Below are positions 34,692-45,424 of a stretch of 64,000 nt of DNA, piece after piece (position 1 is the first letter of the stretch; each line of letters starts with the position of its first letter). The DNA is from Wolfiporia cocos (Eukaryota; Basidiomycota; Agaricomycetes; Polyporales; Phaeolaceae), in the NCBI GenBank assembly GCA_029448655.1, contig JACCLO010000015.1, positions 620,001 to 684,000 of the forward strand. Direction: 5' to 3'. The notes beneath the pieces are model-generated. The model was not told the origin of the DNA. It was given only the letters and a program-made list of their open reading frames with translations, and made no database searches. The position numbers were made by a program, and so were the translations under genes.

Positions 34692-36723
34692 TATCACAAG
34701 ACGCGCCGCGGACCCAATGCAACGTGCTTATGAGTGGTGTTATAGCCACTCCCCCAAAAGGGCTACGATAACAGCTTGGCTGTTTGACACAGATGGCTCT
34801 GTGGGACTCACCAAGCCAGTATCCTTGCGATGAACTAAGGCGACTAGGTGAGGTAGAGGTTATCAGACGCGGTAGTAGGTGGAAGGTTCTTCTACGGCGT
34901 ACGCCGAGAAGAATAGAACTAAGGTTATAGGCCGTCAAGGCCCTACTTATATACACATATATAACGGGTCATGTGCTACTGTATAGTGCATGCCCGATAA
35001 GGAGTGTGGGCTTGGTTGCCATAAGGGCGACCAAGTGGTACGGCTACTCTACAAAGGCCGTGGCCCGCCGGTAATGGCCGGGCCAATGGTAAAATAGAGA
35101 GCGTGTGGTCTCATCGTTAGATGGACATGTGAAGACGGGCGCAGCCCAGGTATAAGGGATGCCGGTTGCCGGATACCGTGAGGTATAATGGCGATTGGCC
35201 GGTCATCGGGTGCTGACCAAGGCGGAACGCCGAGGTCATGATGCTATTGGGCCAGCAGGCACCGTAGCATGTGATATGTCCGGACCGGATGGTTACCGGA
35301 ACATATGGTGGTCTTAGCCGTGAGGCGAGGACCGGTGTTTGGGCAACGCCGTGATGGCAGAAGCCCGGGACTTGGAGAACGCCGAGTCCGTGGGAGGCCG
35401 AGGAGGCCGTGACCTATAGCGATATAGCCTTGGTGCTATTATAGTGCTGTATGGTCGTGTTGCCATTATTATGCGAAGGCGTGGCGCGCCTGAGGCGTCA
35501 TTGTGATCAAGGATCTTATGACGGTGGGAAGCCGAGAAGGCCGACCCAATAGTACAAGGCCGCGAGGCACTGTTTGTACATGTGGACATTATTATGCGAG
35601 CGTGCCGCGCTCGGCCTATCATTATGATCTACGATCTATGACGTGGCTGGTCTTGCTCTGACGGGCGAGACCTGTATGACGTAGCTGTAACTATGCTATT
35701 GGACCGGAAGGTGCCGTAGCGTTATGTAAGCTGGTCATGTGGTGATAAGCCCAGTTAAGAGCTTGTCGTGGTGGCAATGGGAGTTAACCCGTAGATAACT
35801 TGTAGTTAGACGTATAAATCCCAGGTAAATTGCTATAATCGTAGGAAAAATGCTGTAAGCCCCAGATAAATCTGTGACACTGTTATCAAGGGTCCGGCTA
35901 TATCTGCAGTTCATATTCCCATGCTTAGCATCTATTAGACACTATTAGGCCAGTCGCGCGAACTAGCCAGCCGCGTATTGGGTAACGAAACCCCTAGTCA
36001 TTGCTCCGTAATGCCTAAGATACATCTTGTGACATTACCCCCACTTCAAGGATTAACCGTCTCTGGTTAAGGAGATAACATTGGCTGTAGCAAGCCGCCC
36101 CCGGTACTAAGCATCCATTATACTACTTTTTCGTCACAACGATGAAGGGAACTTTTTCCACTTCATTGTAGACATGGTGCCAACCTCTTGAAGGCCCGAC
36201 TGATCCCGGGAATTTGGGAGCGGGTTAAGGCTATTTTAAAGTATTTTACCACGCAATTTCTGACCCATTTATCCCCCAATTACACCAGCGGTGAACAACT
36301 AGGTTTGTCGACTTAGTGTAATCAACGGGGGCCCTGATCAACCCAGGGATCACATGGTGGGTGCTTTTCCCTCAGCCGCCAGTGGTTCGGAAGCACCCCA
36401 GGCACGTGACATATTAATTGAACCCAATTAATGTTTGCCACTGCCCAGGTTCAAACCAGCGACCGGGTAAGCTGTTATTATATCACAAGACGCGCCGCGG
36501 ACCCAATGCAACGTGCTTATGAGTGGTGTTATAGCCACTCCCCCAAAAGGGCTATGATAACAGCTTGGCTGTTATCAAGGGTCCGGCTATATCTGCAGTT
36601 CATATTCCCACGCTTAGCATCTATTAGACACTATTAGGCCAGTCGCGCGAACTAGCCAGCCGCATATTGGGTAACGAAACCCCTAGTCATTGCTCCGTAA
36701 TGCCTAAGATACATCTTGTGACA
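34692..36723 (-). mobile_element. Small complete LTR element (TRIM-like), TSD GTTAC
   Basis: Two LTRs of 243 bp (34692-36034 minus an insertion; 36481-36723) flank a 446-bp internal region (36035-36480). GTTAC is at 34687-34691 and 36724-36728. The LTRs begin TATCACAAGACG and end CATCTTGTGACA. Read on the minus strand, GAAGTGGGGGTAA lies directly before an LTR (36035-36047) as a polypurine tract, which sets the strand and gives TG...TA LTR ends instead of TG...CA. The internal region has no coding capacity, so it depends on another element. Confidence 0.93.
34785..35879 (-). mobile_element. Solo LTR, family A, TSD CTGTT, inside the LTR of the TRIM-like element
   Basis: It starts TGACACAGATGG and ends AATCTGTGACA, flanked by CTGTT at 34780-34784 and 35880-35884. 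The other LTR of the host element has the empty site once, at 36569-36573 (cttggCTGTTatcaagg), with otherwise near-identical sequence on both sides. The element ends are therefore fixed to the base. Confidence 0.98.
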
Positions 36724-38779
36724 GTTACAAGCGGGTATCTTATCAGTTAACCAGGTGCCGGCTTATCTATGAGTCAGGTGATGAATACTTAATGTCATTG
36801 GTTCGAGACTGAGAGGGTGCCTTTGTTAGCGTAGTCACAATAATCTGTGACAGGGCAATCAGGAAGGACCTCAAAGTTATTGGTTTGTACAGCTCAAAAT
36901 TGCAGCACAATGCATTCAGAATGCACATATGTCCACTATTTATTGTTGTCCTGATCTACAAGTACTTTTATAGCTGCTCATGACACTGATGAAAAATCTA
37001 GGTCTCGATCACAACCCCAATTGCAATCCTGATCACAATAGTTATGAAGTTCTGCACCAGTCACAAGTCATTGTATGGTTGTTGAAAATATTTAGGATGA
37101 AAGTATGCAAGAGTTTGTACCAATGGACCTATTTTTGCTCATTACAACAAAGCTACAGTTGCATGCCTAAAGCTGCCGGCTCAGGGCTCAGCTATGGCTG
37201 GCTCACAATTTAAGCTGGGCCCTGAGCCATTGTTAGCCACCCCCAAGGCCCGGCTCAGCCCAGCTCAAGTCAGCTCAGCCAGGCCTGGCTCATGGCTTTG
37301 AGCCGGGCTTTGCACATCACTACTCTCCTTCATCCTTCCCCCTGCACTTTTCTTCATCCAACTCGACTGGAAAGCTGGTGGTGCTACCCCTTCAAGAGGA
37401 GCCTGACAATAACATGCAGGTAGGTGATCAATGTCAAGTTCTATTAGCTGCTTAGGTATGAGTTTGATCTCACCCGATGCAGGAGGCTTATGCTTGTACT
37501 TAGTTGCTGCTTGCATACGGAGCATTGATGACCTCCTTGATGGACCCATGGCCACACCTCTGCCAATGCCCTCTCAGTCTGCACCCATCTCTGTGGAATA
37601 TGTGTATATGCATGGGGATTCCAGATTGCCCATAGATCTCATCATGAGCCCACTCCCGGATCTGCTTGCATTCGTCATGTCCTGGCACTTCTTCGGCCTA
37701 TTTTTATGGTGCGTCCCTGCCCGCTCGCCCTCAGCATACTGATGCCATGCCCACACTAGTGCATGCACAGGCACTGCTCCCCAGCAGCATACACACCATC
37801 ATCATCCCCCTGCATGCCCCACCTGCTATATGCATGCAGATGTACCTCTATGCTGCCACCCACTGCCTGCATGGCCGCCTCACATCCATTTGCGTGCTGC
37901 TCCCCCTTCTACCAATAGACCTCAGCTTGCCACATGTACATGCGCTCTTCCATGCTCCGTCACTCTACCTCCTCAGTAAGGTGCTTGCAATGTGGCTTGT
38001 GCTGCTCCTGCAGATGTCTGACTTGTTTCCCAGCTGGAAATGAGGCTGTCTGCAGGAGCTGGATGGGTGGGTCACGGGAAAGTTGATGGAAGAGATCTGC
38101 TGGTTCACGTTCACATCAACATGCATTGCTCTCACGGTGAACGTGCTCATGAATGGGCTCGAGGGGATGCAGCTGAACCACAACACACCATTCAACCTGG
38201 TGCATGAAATATATGGTTGCTGCCATTGTTAATGCTGAGCATGACACACTGCAGTTCGCATTCTCATTCTAGCTGCACATCTATGCATTCCTGATGATGC
38301 ACAGGAGCAAAATCTCCAGCATGCCCTTGCACCCAAGCAATCACATCATCATCACATGATCCTCATCCCACTCTTGCAGGTCCGTGCCACCTTGCTTCTC
38401 CCTAATACCCCTTCACCGCATTCTGCATGCTTCTCATGCCCATGCACTTCCATGCACTTATCTGGACATACCCACACACATACCTGCTGACCAACTCCTT
38501 CCTGTTCATGATGGATCGCATGCTCCTCAACATCATTGTCCTCTCTCTTGGCCTCGGCATGCTCATGCAGTTGCTCACCGAAATATTTTCGCTGCTTCTG
38601 TGCCATTCGTAGTATTAATTATGTAATCACATGCACCAATATATTCTGATTTGACATACCTCGAGTGCCTTGGATTTGTCAACAGTCTGGGCAATTTGCC
38701 CCAATACATTGTCTGAGTCAATACATTCTGGCCCATGGTAGATCATCAGGCCTTACATCTGGTGGCTGATCGGAAACCA

Positions 38780-38930
38780 TTCACCAGGGGCCCTTGTAAG
38801 TTTGCAACAATTCACCAGATGCCTCTGCAGCTTTGAAATTATTTGCAAGATGCCTCTGTAACTTTTAAAGTATTCACCAGATGCCACCCGTGACTTTGCA
38901 ACCATTTACCAGATGCCCTGATATTTTCCA
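38780..38930. repeat. Minisatellite, about 31-bp unit, five degenerate copies
   Basis: The unit resembles ATTCACCAGATGCCTCTG followed by .AACTTTG.AA, repeated about five times. It lies within the 5.6-kb insertion. No reading frame runs through it. Confidence 0.65.
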
Positions 38931-39090
38931 AGAGGTCAAAATACAAAACATATTTTATCGGCCTAAACCAGTCTGACTACGTTTACAAGTCTGACGATGT
39001 TTATCTACGCTTATCTACTATCTTGCCTTTTGCTGATGGTTGTTGTCAAGATCATTTCTCATGCACTGGAACTCTCTTTGCAGTCAAACG

Positions 39091-40263
39091 TAGTGTTGCG
39101 AGGTCCGGTCCGGTCCGGTCTTTTACCTCTGTGAAGCGGGACCAAGGACCAGGACCAGGACTGGACCGACTTTAGTACCCCAGGACCGGACCAAGACCGA
39201 TACAGGACCGGACCACGGTCCTGATTCGGTCCTGGGACTGGTCCGGACCAGTCCAGGACCGCAGACTGTGCAATATAATGATAATATCAGAGAGTGCTCA
39301 AGACAATGCACCCAACAAGAATAACAATGTATCTACATACTTTACAAGGAATCCCAGTAAATAGAGTCATCTGTAGTGCCCTCTTCATCATCCTCCTGAA
39401 TAAGGATGTAATCATCAAGCATATACTCAACCTCCTCAACAGCTTCCAAATTGGTGTGCAAAAAGTCCACAATCCTATCAGCCCAATGGCTCTGCAAACA
39501 TTTGATCCACTCAAATACATTAGCCCCCAAGCAGGAGCAGCAGTCAGTGGAAACCTCTTTGGCCCAAGAAAAGAGATGTTCACATGCCACTGAGGATACA
39601 GGTATGGGCAGAATATCCAACACCATTCATCCAAGAGTAGGGCATACATTGTGATGTTTCTATAAGACCTATGATAAGTGTACAACATCAATATACTTGA
39701 TGAACAATATGCCACACACCAAGCCCCATCATTTTGCCCAACTTACTATAGACTCAGTGAGTCTCTTGCTATCTGAAAGCTTGCTTGCAACCACACAATT
39801 AGCCTGCAACCCACTCAGCATTGCCACACCATTGCAATGCCAGCAGCTGCAGACCTCTAATTACAACATTCTCTGCCTTACAAGCCTGAACTACCCTCAC
39901 AGTCCAAATAGGGTATTGTACATCCAGCCAACATATAATTTGATGAAATAAAGCAGGGTAGAAGTCAAGAACATGTCAAATATGCAAACAAATGATCCAA
40001 CAGATTCTTGAATAATATGTTGTATGTTACATTAGGTAAATAGCAGTATTGTATAGCATGCCTAAGGCCAGCTTTGAGACCGGTCCTGGACCGGTTATGA
40101 CCGGTCCTGGCCGGTCCTCACAAATTTCAGTATGTGCAGGGACCGGGACCAGGACCACAGTAGGACCGGGACCGGACCGGACCGTTAATCGGTCCTATCC
40201 AGTCCTGGTCCCGGTCCTGTCCTTGGTCCTCAGCGGTCCCTAGGACAGGACCTCACAACACTA
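39091..40263 (-). mobile_element. hAT element (GGTCC type), TSD GTCAAACG, with transposase remnant
   Basis: TIRs TAGTGTTGCGAGGTCC...GGACCTCACAACACTA; GTCAAACG is at 39083-39090 and 40264-40271. The ends carry arrays of GGTCC/GGACC. The duplication lies inside the Plavaka frame (AVKRTH), so removal restores coding sequence. Confidence 0.95.
39342..39626 (-). pseudogene. hAT transposase C-terminal dimerisation domain remnant
   Basis: The minus-strand frame has DILPIPVSSVACEHLFSWA then CLGANVFEWIKCLQSHW, the hAT C-terminal dimerisation pattern (P..S..CER.FS ... L.....E.L..LK.W). This confirms the hAT assignment of 39091-40263. The N-terminal BED finger and the catalytic core are gone; only about 95 codons remain. 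Confidence 0.8.
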
Positions 40264-41800
40264 GTCAAACGTACACACTCTGGGTCTCTCAAGCGGATGC
40301 CATACAAGGTCATGCCTTACCACCCATTGAAGAAGGCTCTTGCACACCTCCTGCATTGTCCAGGGAAGTATGAGGAGCTTCAAAATTGGCGGTGTGCTGG
40401 TGATGAGCTTGGCCCTGCTGCGCCGATTTCACGTGAGGAATGGCTGCAATCACTTGACCCTAGCAAGCCACTTGACGACATCTATGACGGATGGCTCTGG
40501 CGCTCACTCACAGCCTTTCACTTGAGGCAATGGGACACTGCAGCTGATCGTGTTATAGAGATCGATGAGTATGAAGAGCTGCAGCAGTTTGTCTCGCTGC
40601 CCTGTGGGATCATGCTACAAATGAACATCGATTGGTGAGTCCTTGATATGTTCCCATGCGATCGTGACTGGACTCACGCCATATCACATAGGTTCCAGAA
40701 GAAGAAGCGTTGGACTCATTCAAGTGGTGGTGTCTTCATTTCAATTGCTAATCTCCCACGAGCCATACGATTCCTCCATGAGAATACATTCCTTATCATC
40801 ATGATACCTGGCCCTCATGAGCCGTCTCTAGAGCAGCTCAACGAAGTCCTCAAGCCCTTTGTAGATGAGGTCCTCGAGCTTCAAAACGGTGCACTGGTTC
40901 TGTTCTTTGGTATGGAGAGGAACGATGATTTATTTCTGAAGTATGAAGGCATACAATTTGACGTGTATGGGTCCAACAATAAGAAGCTGGTTCACGCCGC
41001 ACTCCCATCACTTTCTGCTGATATGCTTGCTCGACTCAAGGCTTCTGGACATGTCAACTTCAGTGCCAATGGCGACTTACTCTGCGTAGTTTGTAAGAAG
41101 TCATTTGCATCGCTTGTAGACCGTTCATGTTTCGACCGAAGTAGTAAGTGTCAAATGGTCTTTCTTTATATATTTTCTGAAATATATATATTAGCCTTTG
41201 TGAACAGAAATTATGAACGCGAGCTGCGGTACAAGTTCTACACAGAAGCTACAGACGAAGATGATGTACACCAAGAAATCACAGAGAAATAGCTTGGTAT
41301 TCTTCAGTTATATTATGTAGAATCTGGATACTCATTTGGATCACATATTTTGTAGGAGTTGTGTCGCATATGCACAAAGCAATTATTGTAAACGGTGGTA
41401 TGCTTACGTCGAACAGACGTGGTGCAGAGAATCAACCGGCACATCGGCTTGAGCATTTTCTACAAAACATCAAATGGCTGGCAAGCTCCAGACACGTGAA
41501 TTCAAAGGCTCGTACCGTTTTAAATATTATTCACCCATTCTGCACAATAATCGTACGGGATTATATGCAGGCAGCAAATGGTGGTGGGAATCCAAAGGCC
41601 GATGAATGGTGAAACTTCTCCACAGTATACCCTGTCGCATTAGCATATGCATGGGACTTATGGAATAAGAATGACAATGACGAGGCACCTGCCCCTGCTA
41701 AATGTACTAATATTGTAAGAGCTCAGGCACAGACGGCAGAGATGCTACAGAAACGGCGCATCAAGAACATCTAAAATCACCCAGACATGTCGGAGAATGA

Positions 41801-42329
41801 TTACCTAGCTGCCCAAGAACTTGCTTTGCTGAGAGGCTGAGAATGGTGGCGGCGGCATAACACTTCTGGAGAACAAGATAGGCTGAAAGTCGAAGTTGGA
41901 TCCTGCGTATCTTGGTGCCATCGAACTGCCTGGTGTGACAGACTGACTACGACCTCTCTGATTGTTAGCTGCAGCATGCAGATTGTTCTGGTGCAAGCCA
42001 TAGGCAACTTCAGATGGGGTCTCGGATTGGCTATGCCCAACTAACAATGGGTCTTTTTGAGGTCAGTTGTAGTCGTTCACTGAACAATGACCGTTACACG
42101 GACCTGATAGTATCTGCTCCTGTCCATTTCCCTGGGCAGCTTCGACTGTCTGTGCACGCACAGACCTATTTTGACAAGCCGCATTGATGGTCCCGCTGAC
42201 TACTCTTTTATCAACTCTGCCTTGGCGCCCTATACTTTTCAACAATGCTACCACATCGCTGCCATTGTTGTTAGATGTGAGTCTTCGCCGCTTCTCTTGC
42301 TGACACTGCTCTGGATCAGGCTCATCCAT
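41801..42329 (-). CDS. Two small minus-strand frames, possibly one two-exon gene
   Basis: 42329-42063 (88 codons: EKRRRLTSNNNGSDVVALL, polar) and 42047-41805 (80 codons: LHAAANNQRGRSQSVTPGSS, Ser/Gln-rich) follow one another on the minus strand, and a short intron could join them. They start just past the C-terminal end of the Plavaka remnant, facing it. No domain is recognised. They may be an accessory ORF of that transposon or chance frames. Confidence 0.3.
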
Positions 42330-44400
42330 GGGATAGACAACATGAGCGTATGAGCAAGATTAGGCGAGCTTTCGCAATCTTAAATTACTCAATATGTAGA
42401 TTACTGATCTGAGCACTCCTCTAGGTACTATGATTGCCTCAACAGGCCGAATAGAAAGACAGCTAACAGCATATAGCTAGGTTTGTCCACTTTCCGCTCT
42501 TTATATTCAAGAGAGACTCATATACTGATACGGCATCTTGTAGGTGGATGCCTAATATATTGTCTCGTTTACATGGCCAGCAATCGTGACCACAGAAAGC
42601 ATCAATGTGGCGGCGTAGGGGCCTAATATAATCATTATATCAATACATGAGATGCACGTGATTTAATATAGCCCAATTGGGGCGTGATCAAGGACCGATT
42701 GCAGTAATTGAGCGTGTTGGGTCTAGGGTGTTCCGGCCTATGTTGTCCCAAGTGTAACCAGGTAATTTCCCATGTACTCTCCACGCAGGACATCAAGGCA
42801 CAATACCCCGAGCGTGTTTTGACGGGTTTCTGTAAATACACCATGCAATAACCTGGCAATACCCCAGGGAAGCAATATCCTGTCAATACCTCCTTGGATA
42901 TTCTTATCTAATATATCATGTGACCACCATCACCCAATGCAACTTGAGACTTGCTTGAACATGGACTTGTCCATTGACATCGACGACCAACCTTCATGCA
43001 GGCAAGCTTACCGCAGCCACCCTTACCCACCCTGCATATGCATGTTTTCTCAGCTCTGTTATAAGGCTTCACTTACTGACTTTGACACTCACCAGTTGGT
43101 CGGATGTTCCAGACTCTGCGGTGAGGGTTAAAATCCGCAATATCATAAGCAGTAATACCTCACAGCAAGGGTTATGATACTGAGTAGATGTGCAATTGAA
43201 ACATTGAACTTGTCCTTAGTGGACAGTCATTACAGTGCGCATCTCTCTGTGTAATACCTCATTTCTGAATACATGTATGCTCCCAGATGGATGCTTGTCA
43301 TCCTTATATCGGTCAGGTTGCTTGCTTTGGTATGTCCTCAATACTGTCTGAGATGCTGCACTATACACCAGCTCAATCACCCGCAGAACCTGCACCCACA
43401 ACGTACACTAATGCAGTCAATGTATGTCAGGAACAAAGGACTACTCAATTGCAGAACTAATAGCCAAGGACCCTGTACCAAGATGAACAATGTGTGTATC
43501 CAAGAAGACTTCCTTCAGTCTCAATGTGTAAGCATCCCCTTTGCCCTATAAACCCTTAACCACATTATATACGAATCTTCACATACTTTACAAATAATCC
43601 CCTATGCCCAAGAAACCATAAAGACCATCATAGTTCTATCACAACCCTATAGCCACAAAACCCTATGACCTATTATTTATTGATCATGATCAAACATGTA
43701 TATATACTGACCCATTACTGGAGTCAAGCCTCAGCTTCTAATTAATCATTCACACCATCTCTACTGGATAGCAATATTCTAGTCAATGATCTGACAATGT
43801 ACTAGAGGGCTTGACATGTGAGCTATCCATTCCAGGTGCATGCTGTTCCACTTTCTGACCCTGACATACCTGACTTCCGATGTGCGCTTTCATTCACCAG
43901 ACTGCACTTGCACTGTAGCAACAAGATCACACTGGTACGCCATACCCGATGCACACACTTCCAATATATTTGTTCACACTCTTGTAATGGTATGATATTC
44001 TGTATATGCACTCTGCATATTGGCTCACATTCAAACTATCCCAGAGACCACTTGTAGCTGGGTATATGCATGAATTTATAGTATGTTCTGTCATTCTGAG
44101 ATCATAAGCTGTCATCACTGACTCTGTGTGTTATGTAATACAGATTGCAGCCTGGATACGTTTGCTACTTGCCATGCTGGGCAATCCTAGTTTGTGGCTT
44201 GGCATTGCTCCAGTATGTAATAGTCATTGCAGAGTCATCATAGTGCTAATTCTACTATGCTCAACAGTCACAAAGTGGATCTCTGAATGTGACCACAACT
44301 GAGATTGCAGACCATGGCTGGTCAATGATTTAACATGGCATCAGTAGTGTATCTATCTCTGCTTGTACTACATATACATGTTTGCACAATATATCTCGTA
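42330..44400. other. Two kilobases without a supported feature
   Basis: Short frames on both strands (at most about 92 codons) without domains. The composition is AT-rich. I saw no LTR termini of the kinds found elsewhere and no inverted repeat with defined ends. Confidence 0.5.
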
Positions 44401-44404
44401 GAGT

Positions 44405-44610
44405 TTCAGTCAATTATCTTAATCTGCCAACTGCTCTTTGCTTAAGAAATCACAGTTGGAAATTAGGTTTGCATGGCACACATGCTGCAAATTAATCCGA
44501 CGCTGGTGTAGAAATAAAACACAACATGCGGGATTCAAACCCGCACACTTGAGGAATTGATCAATGACTGTACATACATATGCATACCACTCCGCCACCA
44601 GTACTTGCGA
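44405..44610 (-). mobile_element. tRNA-derived SINE with a different head
   Basis: The tail matches the two SINEs at 31274-31980 (TTTCAGTCAATTATCTTAAT, CTTTGCTTAAGAAAT, GGTTTGCATGG). The head on the minus strand has A-box-like GGCGGAGTGGTATGC and B box GGGTTTGAATCCCGC, unlike the other two. It is thus a related SINE with a head from another tRNA class (a Ser/Leu-like start is suggested by GCGGAGTGGT). Confidence 0.72.
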
Positions 44611-44696
44611 AGATATGTTCAGAGTACGAATATCATTACTCCTATGTGTACCTACCCAGCGCAAATTGCAGATCAAATTGCCAAAGACTACGTATC

Positions 44697-44771
44697 TTCA
44701 GATCAATCTGCTCCAGATCAATCTGCTCTAGATTAAGTTGCCATAGATCAAGCCACCACAGATCAAGCTAC
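44697..44771. repeat. Minisatellite, 15-bp unit, five copies
   Basis: Units of the form AGATCAATCTGCTCC, diverging to AGATCAAGCTACCCA, lie directly behind the SINE head. Confidence 0.65.
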
Positions 44772-45127
44772 CCAATGTTGAGCCCCACAAGATTGGCTAC
44801 CACGCTGCATATAACGAAACTGCGTCATCGTTCAACCGATACAGTATCAAGGTACTGGTGTAGATCTACTGTGTCATTCGTCATGGATGCTGTCCGTGAC
44901 AGATTGTCAGCCAGGGCATGTTCGCGCTCTGCCAAATCCATCAAATGAAATCTCTAGTGATCAACGCTGTCTGCACTCACCCATCCCGGTGATGATGCCT
45001 GCCCCCACTCCCACCCTCCCCCCCTTCACTGCACCCATTCATCAACCCTGCTGATAATGGTGGTTTCTTGCTCTCCCCTTGCATCTCATCCCTCAGTGTG
45101 ATCACACTAGCACTATGTTGCCTGCAC

Positions 45128-45295
45128 GCTTTCTTTGTCAATGCATTTCTTCACCCTGATGTACTTGCCCTGCTCGCTTTCTTTGTCAATGCATTCATTC
45201 GCCTGGTGGTAGTTTACCTGCTTGCTTTCTTTGTCAATGCATTTCTTCACCTAGTGTGCATGCCCTGTCCGCTTTCTTTGTCAGTCCATATCCCG
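45128..45295. repeat. Minisatellite, 48-bp unit, four copies
   Basis: GCTTTCTTTGTCAATGC recurs at 45128, 45176, 45224 and (diverged) 45271. The 48-bp period is a multiple of three, and a plus-strand frame repeats LAFFVNAFLH, but I see no gene context, so I treat it as a repeat. Confidence 0.7.
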
Positions 45296-45424
45296 CATAT
45301 TGTATAATAGCAGTAAAGCTCACTAACTTAGCCTTGGTTCACTCCACACCAGAGTTCATGTGATTGCAGTTCATGTGGGGCATTTCGCTCTAGGCTAGGT
45401 TAGACAATGCTGGTTCTGCTTATT

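Larger units (their letters stand above)
34299..36852 (-). mobile_element. Solo LTR, family B, TSD GGGCA, interrupted by a small LTR element
   Basis: It starts TGACACAGAACC and ends AATAATCTGTGACA, flanked by GGGCA at 34294-34298 and 36853-36857. Its two parts (34299-34691 and 36729-36852) match the reverse complement of the solo LTR at 57655-58167. Confidence 0.93.
34176..37322. mobile_element. hAT-like element (GGCTCAG type), TSD CTCTCCTT, hosting nested LTRs
   Basis: TIRs TAGTGATGTGCAAAGCC...GGCTTTGCACATCACTA; the 8-bp duplication CTCTCCTT lies at 34168-34175 and 37323-37330. The ends are rich in GGCTCAG/GCCCGG words. Without its insertions (34299-36852 plus TSD) it is about 590 bp, so it is a non-autonomous MITE-like element. 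Confidence 0.93.
33430..39034. mobile_element. 5.6-kb insertion in the Plavaka frame, type unknown
   Basis: Plavaka coding sequence stops near 33425 and resumes at 39035; GATGG is present on both sides (33425-33429 and 39035-39039) as a possible 5-bp duplication. Ends and type are not recognised. It contains the nested hAT/LTR stack (34176-37322). In 37265-37774 there are overlapping minus-strand frames (one with KYKHKPPASGEIKLIPKQLIELD) that look partly coding but match nothing I know. 33500-34160 and 37780-38640 hold no gene I can support. The 5-bp repeat could be chance. Confidence 0.45.
32892..41774 (+). pseudogene. Plavaka-type transposase body, interrupted and degraded
   Basis: From 32947 the frame reads an acidic leader, then FLTVIHATIQTLHDP, LRTAKKRLGVDPDDSIIYYI and LCPICWKCYDPQEL near 33353-33390. 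A 5.6-kb insertion (33430-39034) follows. It resumes as DGCCQDHFSCTGTLFAVKR, is cut by a hAT element (39091-40263), and continues as MPYKVMPYHPLKKALAHLL, LDDIYDGWLWRSL and NIDW/F across a GT-AG intron (40634-40691), then LPRAIRFLHENTFLIIMIPG, FDVYGSNN, LCVVCKKSFASLVDRSCFD (41085-41142). A further intron leads to a stop at 41292. The C-terminal segment at 41361-41774 (GGGNPKADEW) has an in-frame TGA at 41610-41612 before NFSTVYPVALAYAWDLWNKN. The central catalytic part between 41292 and 41361 is missing. The first exon lies at 20523-20951 on the minus strand. Confidence 0.78.

Noticed and set aside
36440..36475. tRNA-like B box (GGTTCAAACC) in the TRIM internal region as a tRNA or SINE
   Set aside because: There is no A box at the right distance; it may instead relate to a primer-binding site, which I could not confirm.
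37265..37774. Overlapping minus-strand frames as a gene
   Set aside because: They look partly coding but change frame, run into the hAT end and match no family I know, so they are only mentioned under the 5.6-kb insertion.
38780..38930. CRISPR-like spaced repeats
   Set aside because: The units are contiguous and diverged with no unique spacers, and the genome is eukaryotic.
45068..45307. Small membrane protein with repeated LAFFVNAFLH
   Set aside because: The frame is produced by a 48-bp minisatellite and has no gene context.
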